32,204 nt of DNA from Crocinitomix sp. (GTDB taxonomy: Bacteria; Bacteroidota; Bacteroidia; Flavobacteriales_D; Crocinitomicaceae). The DNA is taken from NCBI GenBank assembly GCA_030836155.1, contig JAURQI010000044.1, positions 1 through 32,204 on the forward strand. Reading direction: 5' to 3'. Each line of letters opens with the position of its first letter. Position 1 is the stretch's first letter. A program made the position numbers and the translations under genes. The notes below the pieces were generated by a model. That model did not search any database. It saw only the letters and a program-made list of their open reading frames with translations, and was not told the DNA's origin. This document shows positions 16,760-25,614 of the stretch, in pieces.

Positions 16760-17158
16760 ATGGAAGTCGAAGAAAACCAAACGTTGTCATCTGCCAATCG
16801 TGAAACACTGCGAAAAACGGCTAGTTGGATTAATTTTTTCGTTGTAGCGCTTTATGTCATCTGCGGACTTGTTGTATTGGCATTAATCATGATCATGAGT
16901 GAAAGTAGAAGACCGCCATATATTGGGGAAACGTTTTTAGGAATAGGTTTTGTTGTCATTGGTATTCTTGTCTTTTACGCGACACAACTTACAAAGTACG
17001 TCAATAGTATTAAAGAGGCTGTTGCTGAGAATGACATCAACCTCATAACTAAAGGGTTAAGTGGATACAAAAACTTTTTTGTTGCAAGTGCTATTTTATC
17101 AGCCCTTGTATTTATACTCATGCTTATTGGGTTTTTAGCTGCCTTTGCGATCAGGTAA
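16760..17158 (+). CDS. Small membrane protein, DUF5362-like
   Basis: A 132-residue protein with a short polar N-terminus (NQTLSSANRETLRKTASW), then three or four hydrophobic segments (about 25-50, 60-80 and 105-130) and a charged cytosolic loop YVNSIKEAVAENDINLITKGLSGYKNFF. The layout and the loop motif (alternating residues ending in a Tyr-Lys turn before the last helix) fit the DUF5362 group of Bacteroidetes. Function unknown. It follows ttcA by 23 bases and precedes a second protein of similar build, so both belong to the exporter-MTase-ttcA operon. Confidence 0.72.
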   Translation: MEVEENQTLSSANRETLRKTASWINFFVVALYVICGLVVLALIMIMSESRRPPYIGETFLGIGFVVIGILVFYATQLTKYVNSIKEAVAENDINLITKGLSGYKNFFVASAILSALVFILMLIGFLAAFAIR

Positions 17159-17165
17159 TAAACGA

Positions 17166-17573
17166 ATGATGATGGAAGATTTTGAAACCTTAGACGAGCA
17201 TCTAAAAACGGGGAGTATCTCCGAATCTTTAAAAAAAGGATTTAAAGGAATTGCGCCTTGGGCTCGCTTTGTAGCCATCGCCAATATTATATTCCAAATT
17301 ATCTCTTTTCTGGTTAGTTTTATGGATCCTGATGCTGGAGTTGGCGCCAATTTTATTGGTGCAGGCGTGAATATTGCGCTTAATGTTGTGCTCCTGCAAC
17401 TTGCCAATGAGATGAAAAGTTTTGGCAATTCAGGTTCTGAAAAAGACTTAACCACACTCCTTAAAAAGCAATTGAGTTACTGGATATTCACGGGAGCTTT
17501 GATAATAATCGGTGTCGTTTTCTTCTTATTGGCAATAGTGGCATTCAGCATGTCCAGCGGAAGTCTTTTTTAA
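17166..17573 (+). CDS. Second small membrane protein, DUF5362-like paralog
   Basis: About 135 residues. After MMMEDFETLDEHLK comes KGIAPWARFVAIANIIFQIISFLVS (first membrane part), a Gly/Asn/Val-rich middle helix (FIGAGVNIALNVVLLQLANEM), a loop with SGSEKDLTTLLKKQLSYW and a final membrane helix. The same plan as the preceding gene (APW or ASW before the first helix; a loop ahead of the last helix) suggests an old duplication. I use the ATG at 17166, eight bases after the upstream stop; an overlapping ATG at 17145 would add seven residues. Its 3' end is only nine bases from the end of the convergent T9SS gene. Confidence 0.7.
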   Translation: MMMEDFETLDEHLKTGSISESLKKGFKGIAPWARFVAIANIIFQIISFLVSFMDPDAGVGANFIGAGVNIALNVVLLQLANEMKSFGNSGSEKDLTTLLKKQLSYWIFTGALIIIGVVFFLLAIVAFSMSSGSLF

Positions 17574-17582
17574 GCTGTAGTT

Positions 17583-19709
17583 TTATTTGATAACTGTGAC
17601 ATGACCATAAAAGTCACGCTTTTCATCTGTAGCGATATCAGCTGTTGTGATTTGCCAAAGGTAGACACCATCTGGTACAATATCACCTCCATAGGTCCCA
17701 TTCCATCCTTTACCTGAATCGAACGATTCAAATACAACTTCTCCCCATCGGTTATAAATAACCATATGGAAATCGTAGATATCGATTCCTGTGAAATAAG
17801 GTAAGAAAACCTCGTTAAAGCTATCACCATCTGGCGTAATAACATTCGGGGCAAATATCAATTGCTGTTGATCAATTCTAACAATCTTAGTGATGGTATC
17901 AGCGCATCCTTCATTTGTCTCAACGATCAGCGTAACTGGGTAATCTCCTTCTCTTTCGGGAAAGGTAAACGAAGGCTCTGCGACATTAGACATTCCCTCA
18001 CCAGCAAAATCCCAGGTATACATATCTGCACCAGTAGACAAATCACTAAAGTTAACATCTGTAGCAATTGTTGTGATTGTGGTAGGTGAGAAATAGAAAG
18101 ATGCAATTGGCTGTTCATAAACATTAATATAATCACTGTATAAGGCCGTATTTACGCAACCGTCTGCATCCGTTACCGTCAGCGAAACACTGTACACGCC
18201 ATGATTTTCATAAGTATGAGACACATCACCACATGTTAATGCTGTTTCACCATCACCAAAGTTCCATACACATGATATACCAACCTCACCAGTATTCGTA
18301 AAGGAAACATTTAGTGGTTCACAACCACTTGTTTCGTCAGCCGTAAAAGAAACAACCGGAAGCGGATCCTCCAGAATAGTAACATCCTCGGCTGCGGCAC
18401 ATCCGTTATCATCAATAACCGTTACCGAATAATCTCCTGGATCAAGTCCCGTAAAAGAGCCAAAACCAGAAGGTCCGGCACCAATATCATAACTATAAGG
18501 TGGTGTTCCGCCTGCAGCGGTCACTTCAATTGAGCCATCAGCCGCTCCAAAACAAGAAATGTGGGTTAAATCAACATCAATAACTAATTCATCTGGTTCT
18601 TCGATGGTAATGGTAGATGATTCAACACAATCACCCGCATCAGAAACGGTTACCGTATAGGTACCTGCGCATAAACCAATTGCAGTAGCTGTTGTTTGGG
18701 CAGCAGGATCATCCCACAAATAAGTAAATGGAGGATCTCCAAATGGCGTTGCCGTTGCTGTACCGTCACACGCACCAAAACATGAGACATCTGTTTTTTC
18801 TACATCTGGAGCTTCACAACATACCACATCAACAAAGACCTCATCGGTTGCTATAACCACTCCACAAGAAACCAATTCTACCGTATACGTCGTTGGTACA
18901 ATAGGACAAACTTCAATATCGGTTCCAGCGCCAATAAAAGCACCTCCTTCATCATACCATAAAACATCCGGTTCTCCCAAAGGGGTATAGCGAATAGCTT
19001 CATTGGTAACATCCCAAGGCGTATTGTTTCGTCCTGGATTTACAACAGCTTCCGTGCCGTCGATATTATGTAAACCTTGAACGGCATTACCATCATTCCA
19101 AGTTGGACAAATCGGTTTAGAAGAAATATGATTTTCAATCATATTAGTTGTTTCATAAATAATGATCTGACACGTAAACTCCATATCCGTACAAGAAAAC
19201 ATAGGGATATTGTCATACGTCACCACTAATCTTCTCGATGGGGCAACTCCTAATACTTCGTATGTTATTGTTCCTCCAATTCCAGGATTAATATCATGCC
19301 AAGGTCCCATAATACAATTTCTCGGTGCATCGCCTGCCCCACTGGGAATGGCAGCAGTTACCCAAGTTGATGTTTCTCCAGCAGAAAATCCGATCCAGTT
19401 ATTGGAGCAGATCACAAATTGGTCATAGGTGTTACCATAAAAGCAGAAATCAAATCCAATTGGTAATAATCCTGTTTGTGAATCATCTGTTAGTCCAACT
19501 ACAGTCCCTCCTAGCACATCCGGTGCGAAAGGTATATCAGAAATGGTATAGTCACTTGTGTTTCCACCGCCACCGGCATATACTGCAGTTAAATCAGCAC
19601 ATTCAGGTGGACATACTGACTGATCGGGTCCAGCGTCAATACTAGGATCTTGAGCCAAAGCAAATCCTGAAAAACTAAAAAGCGCTATTAAGATTAATTT
19701 ATTCAACAT
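17583..19709 (-). CDS. SprB-repeat/PKD protein with T9SS type B (gliding motility-associated) C-terminal domain, paralog A
   Basis: A 708-residue secreted protein. Signal peptide 1-19; an N-terminal region (25-245) with DAGPD, CPPEC, LPIGFDFCFYGNTY and CSNNWIGFSAG that is shared with paralog C; a short Ig-like piece (245-295, ending VDVVCCE); two SprB repeats (306-361 and 383-437, each starting xVSCFGxxDG); a PKD domain (451-530, WNFGDGET); a PKD-like domain (534-602); and the type B sorting domain (about 617-708: NVITPDGDSFNEVF, YNRWGEVVFES, WNGTYGGDIVPDGVYLW). It is exported by T9SS and held at the surface; adhesion or a structural surface role is likely. It is convergent with the exporter operon (nine-base gap). 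Confidence 0.9.
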   Translation of the reverse strand: MLNKLILIALFSFSGFALAQDPSIDAGPDQSVCPPECADLTAVYAGGGGNTSDYTISDIPFAPDVLGGTVVGLTDDSQTGLLPIGFDFCFYGNTYDQFVICSNNWIGFSAGETSTWVTAAIPSGAGDAPRNCIMGPWHDINPGIGGTITYEVLGVAPSRRLVVTYDNIPMFSCTDMEFTCQIIIYETTNMIENHISSKPICPTWNDGNAVQGLHNIDGTEAVVNPGRNNTPWDVTNEAIRYTPLGEPDVLWYDEGGAFIGAGTDIEVCPIVPTTYTVELVSCGVVIATDEVFVDVVCCEAPDVEKTDVSCFGACDGTATATPFGDPPFTYLWDDPAAQTTATAIGLCAGTYTVTVSDAGDCVESSTITIEEPDELVIDVDLTHISCFGAADGSIEVTAAGGTPPYSYDIGAGPSGFGSFTGLDPGDYSVTVIDDNGCAAAEDVTILEDPLPVVSFTADETSGCEPLNVSFTNTGEVGISCVWNFGDGETALTCGDVSHTYENHGVYSVSLTVTDADGCVNTALYSDYINVYEQPIASFYFSPTTITTIATDVNFSDLSTGADMYTWDFAGEGMSNVAEPSFTFPEREGDYPVTLIVETNEGCADTITKIVRIDQQQLIFAPNVITPDGDSFNEVFLPYFTGIDIYDFHMVIYNRWGEVVFESFDSGKGWNGTYGGDIVPDGVYLWQITTADIATDEKRDFYGHVTVIK

Positions 19710-19721
19710 GTTTGTTTTTTA

Positions 19722-19735
19722 TCACTTCGAAGTGA
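19722..19735. repeat. 14-bp perfect palindrome upstream of paralog A
   Basis: TCACTTCGAAGTGA is identical to its reverse complement and lies 13-26 bases upstream of the ATG at 19709. It has no adjoining T-tract in the direction of transcription, so it is not a typical terminator; an operator or leader hairpin is possible. Confidence 0.4.
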
Positions 19736-19804
19736 ATTTCCGGGTTAATTTAACACTATAATATCCAATTGGACCGTGTTGATCGTTCAAAGTATCAACC
19801 ATTT

Positions 19805-22288
19805 TTATTTAATAACTGTTACATGTCCGTTAAATTCGAGTTTTTTATCGGTAGCAATATCAGCAGTTGTAATTTGCCAGATATAAACATCATCCTGAAC
19901 GATTTCACCACCATATGTTCCATTCCAACCTTTCGAAAGGTCATAGCTTTCGAAGATAATTTCACCCCATCTGTTGAAAATCGTCAAATGATAATCATAG
20001 ATATCGATTCCGGTCATGTATGGTTTGAACACTTCATTAAACGCATCTCCATCAGGTGTAATCGTATTGGGCACAAAGATTAATTGTTCTTGATTGACAC
20101 GGAGCACTTTTGTGATGCTGTCTTTACAACCGTGTTCTGATGTAATGATTAGTTGCACATCATGCGTTCCTTCAAACGGCGGAAACGAGAAAGTAGGATC
20201 TGATTCAAAAGCCGTTCCTTCTTCACCAAAAATCCATAACCAGCTATCAGCTCCATCTGATAAATCCTCAAATTCAACAACGGGATTATTGGTGGTAACT
20301 GGATTTGGATTCATACTGAAGTTTGCATTTGGTATTGGATATACATTGATATAATCATTATAGGTAGCCGATGAAGAACACCCGTTTGCGTCTGTCAACT
20401 GCAGGGTTACGTCATAGTCTCCAGCAAATTCATAAACATGTGATGCGGCTCCGCATCCAGTTGCGATTGATCCATCTCCAAAGTACCATTCACAACTTAC
20501 ACCAGCATCTCCTGTATTATCGAAATTAACAGTTAATGGCTGACATCCACTCAGTTGATCGCCAATGAACGATACATTTGGAATAGCGTTCACTTGCACG
20601 TCAAATGTTGCAACCGCTCCACATCCATCCGTAATGGTATTGGTAATTGTATGTACACCAGGTCCTGCAGCTTCAGGATCAAATGTAGTTCCTGAAACCC
20701 CTGGTCCCGAGAACACGCCTACTGTTACGGCATCAAGAACAATTGCCGGGTCATTCTCGCACAATGGTCCGAAAGCGGTGATTGTTGGATCTCCTTCAGA
20801 CTCACCAGGTTCAACTGTTATTGTACTATTGTATGTACAGCCAGCCTCATCTGTAATACAAATATTATAATCTGAAGCACATAGATCCGTGAACAAACCA
20901 TCCGGTTGAGTTGAAGCGCAATCATCAATACTATATAAGAATGTACCGGTTCCGCCTGATGCTGAAAGATCAATTGATCCATCACATTCATCGAGGCATG
21001 ATTCATCTACAACTACTTCGATAACGTCAATTGGGTCTGGTTCATTTACGATAACATCTAAGTCTGTTTCGCAAGTATTGTCATCCTGCACGGTGATTGT
21101 ATATGTTCCGGCAGCCAAATCAGTAAAGACAGTTGCTGCGCCGAAAATGCCACCATCTAAAGAATAAGTATAACCAGGAGTTCCACCACCTGCAGTCACT
21201 TCAATTGAGCCATCTGCACCTCCATTACAAGTGACAACAACGACTGCTATTTCAGTCAATGTTAAAACTGATGGCTCTGTAATTTCTACCGGTAAATCTG
21301 TTGTACAGCCATTTTCATCTTCTACTGTTAATGTGTAAATGCCTGCGGCTAAATCTTCAAAAAGAACTGGATCAGGAAAACCATCTCCTATGGTGAACGT
21401 ATAATCACCTGTTCCGCCTAACGCTTCAGCTTCAAAAGAACCGTCCGTTAAGCCGTTACATGTTACATGTGAAATTGCTGTTACTGAAGGAATCAATTCG
21501 TCCGGCTCTTCAATGGTTACATCCAACGTCTCGACATCTCCAGCTCCATTTGTTACCTCAACACTATAAGATCCTGCACATAAATCAGTCACTGTTCCTG
21601 TTGTACTCCCGTCATCCCATAAGAAGGTATAAGGTGGAAGATCGCCAACTACAACTGTAGCTTCACCATCACATACACCAAAACATGAAGCATCTGTTGA
21701 TTCAATTTCTAAAACATCATCTGGAACGATAAACTCAAAATGATCAACGTGGTTCCAATAGGTGTCTCCCATGGTGAAGTTTCTTACTGTAATGTGAGTG
21801 GCAGCGACAGAGGCAACGAACGTAAACGTATAATTACTCCATGTCATTTCTGAAGGAGTTACTGTATAAATATTTGTTCCAAAAGCTGTCGCCGATGTTG
21901 ATTCTCCAATTTCAAGTGGACCAAGCGGGCGGAAAGTCGTTTCACCTAATGCCCAAAAAGAAAGCGTATACGTTTCCCCTATTGTCAAAGGAGCATCAAT
22001 TGGAATGGATACTTCATCTGGTGGGAAATGGGCAATTGAAATCGAACGGACGCCATCTGGAATGTCTGTCACATAACAGCCGTCCATGATGATATCAGTT
22101 TCATTTCCTGCACCAAACGCCTCGATATCCGTGTAATAACCGTTAAATACAGCGTTACTTAAGTTATAATTACATCCAACAGGGGCTGTTGTAACTTCAA
22201 AACTACCATTCGGAAGAACTTGTGATTGAGCTCTAAACAACAGCATTAAAGCTGATATTGTGGTGAGTAATTTTGTTGATGCTTTCAT
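19805..22288 (-). CDS. SprB-repeat/PKD protein with T9SS type B C-terminal domain, paralog B
   Basis: An 827-residue secreted protein. Signal peptide 1-22; a different N-terminal domain (23-190) beginning LPNGSFE and containing IGETYTLSFWALGE and HVDHFEF, the pattern of a galactose-binding-like carbohydrate-binding beta-sandwich; four SprB repeats (198-251, 273-328, 350-406 and 427-484); an Ig-like piece (502-567, AFGPLCENDPAI ... FSGPGVSGTTFDP); a PKD domain (569-650, WYFGDGS); a second PKD-like domain (652-721); and the type B sorting domain (735-827). Middle and C-terminal parts are close to paralog C, the N-terminus is not. It is the middle gene of a three-gene tandem array on the minus strand. 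Confidence 0.9.
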   Translation of the reverse strand: MKASTKLLTTISALMLLFRAQSQVLPNGSFEVTTAPVGCNYNLSNAVFNGYYTDIEAFGAGNETDIIMDGCYVTDIPDGVRSISIAHFPPDEVSIPIDAPLTIGETYTLSFWALGETTFRPLGPLEIGESTSATAFGTNIYTVTPSEMTWSNYTFTFVASVAATHITVRNFTMGDTYWNHVDHFEFIVPDDVLEIESTDASCFGVCDGEATVVVGDLPPYTFLWDDGSTTGTVTDLCAGSYSVEVTNGAGDVETLDVTIEEPDELIPSVTAISHVTCNGLTDGSFEAEALGGTGDYTFTIGDGFPDPVLFEDLAAGIYTLTVEDENGCTTDLPVEITEPSVLTLTEIAVVVVTCNGGADGSIEVTAGGGTPGYTYSLDGGIFGAATVFTDLAAGTYTITVQDDNTCETDLDVIVNEPDPIDVIEVVVDESCLDECDGSIDLSASGGTGTFLYSIDDCASTQPDGLFTDLCASDYNICITDEAGCTYNSTITVEPGESEGDPTITAFGPLCENDPAIVLDAVTVGVFSGPGVSGTTFDPEAAGPGVHTITNTITDGCGAVATFDVQVNAIPNVSFIGDQLSGCQPLTVNFDNTGDAGVSCEWYFGDGSIATGCGAASHVYEFAGDYDVTLQLTDANGCSSSATYNDYINVYPIPNANFSMNPNPVTTNNPVVEFEDLSDGADSWLWIFGEEGTAFESDPTFSFPPFEGTHDVQLIITSEHGCKDSITKVLRVNQEQLIFVPNTITPDGDAFNEVFKPYMTGIDIYDYHLTIFNRWGEIIFESYDLSKGWNGTYGGEIVQDDVYIWQITTADIATDKKLEFNGHVTVIK

Positions 22289-22446
22289 GGCAAGTAGGGC
22301 ATTAATTTTACACGTTCGGTTTTAAGACGTAAAAATAAACGCCGCGTTGCCCGATTAATCACTAAAAAAGTATCATCAATAGTTTGGCAAAAACAATTAA
22401 TTTTTTTTGCCTTTGAAAAGTATGAGGAAGATAATCCTAAAACCTA

Positions 22447-25400
22447 CTAGTAAAGCACGGTGACGTGGCCTTTGGTATCGATTTTCTTATCAGACGTTAT
22501 TTCGTCGGTCGCGATATGCCAAATATAAACACCAGCAGGAACAATCTCACCTCCATAAGTTCCATTCCAACCAACGGAAGGATCATAAGAAACAAACATA
22601 ATTTCCCCCCATCTATTGTAAATCGTAAGGGTGTATTTGTAAATATCAATTCCATTAAAATAAGGTTTAAACACTTCATTAAACGCATCACCATCAGGTG
22701 TGATCGTGTTTGGTACATAGATCAAATACTGTTCTGAAATGATCACTTTTTGCGAAGTGCTATCCACACAACCATATTCATTAGAAACCTTTAAGTGTAC
22801 ATCATATTCTCCTTCTTCAGCAGGAAAGAGGTATACAGGATCTTGAAAATTTGAATTGCCTAAATTACCAAATGTCCACTCCCAAGCACTTGCACCAGTC
22901 GACATATCCGTGAAGTTGATTTCGGTGTCAATTGTAGTTGCAGGCTTCGGACCAAAACGAAAGGCAGCATTCGGTACTTCAAATACAGAAATATAATCAT
23001 AAAGTGTTTGAGAATTTGTACAACCATTAGCGTCTGTGACTGTCAGCGAAACATCATATTCACCAGCAATATCGTACAAATGGCCTACATCACCACAAGA
23101 AGTAGCAATGCTTCCATCTCCAAAATCCCATGTACAAGAAGCTCCAGCGTCTCCTGTATTATAAAAAGTCACGTCTAACGGAGAACATCCTGTATTTTCA
23201 TCTGAAGTGAAAGAAACTACTGGCAAAGGATTTACAGTAATATCGTAAGTTGCAAAATCTCCACATCCATCAACTATAGTATTCGTAATGGTATAGGTAC
23301 CCAGACCAACCGCACCAGGATCAAAAGTTGAACCGGTAACTCCAGGTCCAGAAAAAGTTCCGCCAGGCGAAGCCGCCGTCATTGTGACGGGATCATCATT
23401 AATACATAAAGGACCAAATGGCGCAATCGTAGCATCTGCAGGCGTTTCGCCTGGATCAACAGTCAAAGTGTAATTAACCTCGCATCCATTTGCATCGACC
23501 ACACAAATATCATAATCTCCGGCGCAAAGGTCAGTGAAATCACCAGTTAGACTCGTTGTTGCGCATCCGTCAATACTATATGTATACGGAGCAATACCTT
23601 CTGAAGCGTCTAAAGCAATTGAGCCAGTGCAATCACCTAGGCAAGTTTCTGCAACTACAACATCATCGACCACAATGGCGTCTGACTCACCGATTACAAC
23701 ATCTAAATCAGTCTCACAATCATTATCATCTCGAACTGTTACTGTATGGGTACCAGCCTCTAAACCTGTAAAGGTATCCGCGGCACCGAATGGACCGCCA
23801 TCAATGGCATATTCAAAAGCGCCTGTTCCACCAGCGGCCACTACTTGAAGTGTACCATCATCACCACCAAAACACAGCGCGTCGGTAGAAGTAACTAAAT
23901 CTAATGTCAAAGCCGGAGGCTCAGTAATATCAATCGTTGTTGATTCTGAGCAACCCACAAAATCGAGAATCTCAATCGTGTAGGTTCCCGCTCCAAGGCC
24001 ATCAAATATTCCTGAAGGATCAAAAGGACCGCCATCAATAGAAAATTCATAATCCACTACTCCTCCTGCTCCAATCACAGTGACTGAACCATCTGAACCA
24101 CCAAAGCAGGAAACATTAACAATATCAGTCGCGGTAATTTCGAGCAAGTCTGGTTCAGGTATGATCAAATCAATAATAATCTCACATCCATTTTCATCGG
24201 TTATCGTAATAGGATAAGTTCCTGCAGCCAAACCTGTAAATGTTCCGTCAGCAACTGGGCCGGCTCCAATGTCATAAGTGTACGTTCCTGTTCCGCCTGC
24301 AGCTTCAATCACTCCACCGCCATCAGCCTCACCAAAACAAGACACAGCAGTAGTCGCTGTTACCAAAGCTGTTAGCTCTTCTGGCTCTGAAATAGTTACC
24401 GTTTCCGTTTCGACACAACCCAATGCATCTGTAACAGTCACAGTATAATCTCCAGCGCACAACCCTGTTGCTGTTACCGTCGTTTGTGCTAATGGATCAT
24501 CCCATAAATAAGTAAATGGAGGAACACCAATACCATCAGCTGTTGCTGTTCCATCGCAACCTCCAAAACAGCTTACATCGGTAAAGGTCATATCTGGAGG
24601 CTCACAACAGATTACCTCTATTGTAATATCGTCTGTTGCTACCTCTACTCCGCATGAAATTAACTTAACAGTATAAGTTGTGGTTGCAACCGGACACAAT
24701 GTGATGTCCGCGCCCGTTCCTAATAAAAGTGGTCCTAAATACCACTCAATTTCTGGATCACCTTCTGGTGTATAGCGAATTGCTTCGTTATCTGAAGACC
24801 AAACCGTATTATTTCTGCCCGCATAAACAACGGCCTCTGTTCCTGTCGAATTATGGATTCCTTGAACGGCTCTACCCCCGGCCCAGCCCATGCATTCATA
24901 TTTTTGGTCAATATGATTTTCAACTTCATTCGTTGTTTCGTACAAAATAATTTGTTGCGTACCCGTATTGCCCGTACAGCTAAAATATGGAACAGCATCC
25001 CATGTCACGACCAACCTTCTAAATGGAGCGACTCCAAGGGTTTGATATCGAATCGTGCCGCCAAGTCCTGGGTTTAGATCCTGCCAAGGTCCCATGATAC
25101 AGTTCTTTGGTACTGTCCCTGCTCCACTAGGTATAGCAGCGGGATTCCATGTTGTTGGACCTCCAGAAAACCCGAGCCAACCGTTAGAACAAACATTAAA
25201 GTTTGAGTAAGTATTGCCGTAAAAACAAAAATCAAAACCAATCGGTAAAGAACCAGAAAGACCGTCATCCCATAGACTTACAGTCGTTCCAGCATAAGCA
25301 TCGGGTGCATAAGTGATCGCAGCTACGGTATAATCAGTTGAGTTTCCACCTCCAACAAAAGTGGCAGTTAAATCGATACAATCTGGCGGACACGTGATGG

Positions 25401-25488
25401 TGTCTGGACCAGCATCTATGGTAGGAGCTTGCGTAAAACCTTGTGAAACAGCTAATAACCCCAAAAACAGTAGTAAAATCCCTCTCAT
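22447..25488 (-). CDS. SprB-repeat/PKD protein with T9SS type B C-terminal domain, paralog C
   Basis: A 1013-residue secreted protein. Signal peptide 1-20; the N-terminal region shared with paralog A (25-245: DAGPD, CPPDC, LPIGFDFCFYGNTY, CSNGWLGFSGG); Ig-like piece to about 298 (ending EVICCE); five SprB repeats (303-358, 380-435, 457-513, 535-591 and 612-669); an Ig-like piece shared with paralog B (687-753, FSGPGVTGSTFDP); a PKD domain (755-835, WDFGDGS); a second PKD-like domain (838-908); and the type B sorting domain (921-1013). It combines the N-terminus of A with the middle of B. Likely exported by T9SS to the cell surface; a role in adhesion or gliding is inferred from the repeat type only. 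Confidence 0.9.
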   Translation of the reverse strand: MRGILLLFLGLLAVSQGFTQAPTIDAGPDTITCPPDCIDLTATFVGGGNSTDYTVAAITYAPDAYAGTTVSLWDDGLSGSLPIGFDFCFYGNTYSNFNVCSNGWLGFSGGPTTWNPAAIPSGAGTVPKNCIMGPWQDLNPGLGGTIRYQTLGVAPFRRLVVTWDAVPYFSCTGNTGTQQIILYETTNEVENHIDQKYECMGWAGGRAVQGIHNSTGTEAVVYAGRNNTVWSSDNEAIRYTPEGDPEIEWYLGPLLLGTGADITLCPVATTTYTVKLISCGVEVATDDITIEVICCEPPDMTFTDVSCFGGCDGTATADGIGVPPFTYLWDDPLAQTTVTATGLCAGDYTVTVTDALGCVETETVTISEPEELTALVTATTAVSCFGEADGGGVIEAAGGTGTYTYDIGAGPVADGTFTGLAAGTYPITITDENGCEIIIDLIIPEPDLLEITATDIVNVSCFGGSDGSVTVIGAGGVVDYEFSIDGGPFDPSGIFDGLGAGTYTIEILDFVGCSESTTIDITEPPALTLDLVTSTDALCFGGDDGTLQVVAAGGTGAFEYAIDGGPFGAADTFTGLEAGTHTVTVRDDNDCETDLDVVIGESDAIVVDDVVVAETCLGDCTGSIALDASEGIAPYTYSIDGCATTSLTGDFTDLCAGDYDICVVDANGCEVNYTLTVDPGETPADATIAPFGPLCINDDPVTMTAASPGGTFSGPGVTGSTFDPGAVGLGTYTITNTIVDGCGDFATYDITVNPLPVVSFTSDENTGCSPLDVTFYNTGDAGASCTWDFGDGSIATSCGDVGHLYDIAGEYDVSLTVTDANGCTNSQTLYDYISVFEVPNAAFRFGPKPATTIDTEINFTDMSTGASAWEWTFGNLGNSNFQDPVYLFPAEEGEYDVHLKVSNEYGCVDSTSQKVIISEQYLIYVPNTITPDGDAFNEVFKPYFNGIDIYKYTLTIYNRWGEIMFVSYDPSVGWNGTYGGEIVPAGVYIWHIATDEITSDKKIDTKGHVTVLY

Positions 25489-25614
25489 AATAAGTTGCAG
25501 TTGCGTACTAAATTAACGCTTATTTAACAGAAGGGAAGCCTGTTTATTAAAAAATTATTGATGTTTTTGAAGAAATAATTGTACCCCTAAGTCAAAAAAG
25601 AAATCTTAAAAACA

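Noticed and set aside
23300..24600. Periodic sequence in the SprB-repeat region, which could be mistaken for a CRISPR or DNA repeat array
   Set aside because: The period of about 75 codons follows protein repeats, the DNA copies are diverged, and there is no short constant repeat with unique spacers.
19769..25268. Many long open frames on the plus strand opposite the three T9SS type B genes
   Set aside because: They are antisense shadows of repeat-rich genes; their translations are low-complexity, lack signal or domain patterns, and overlap fully with well-supported minus-strand proteins.
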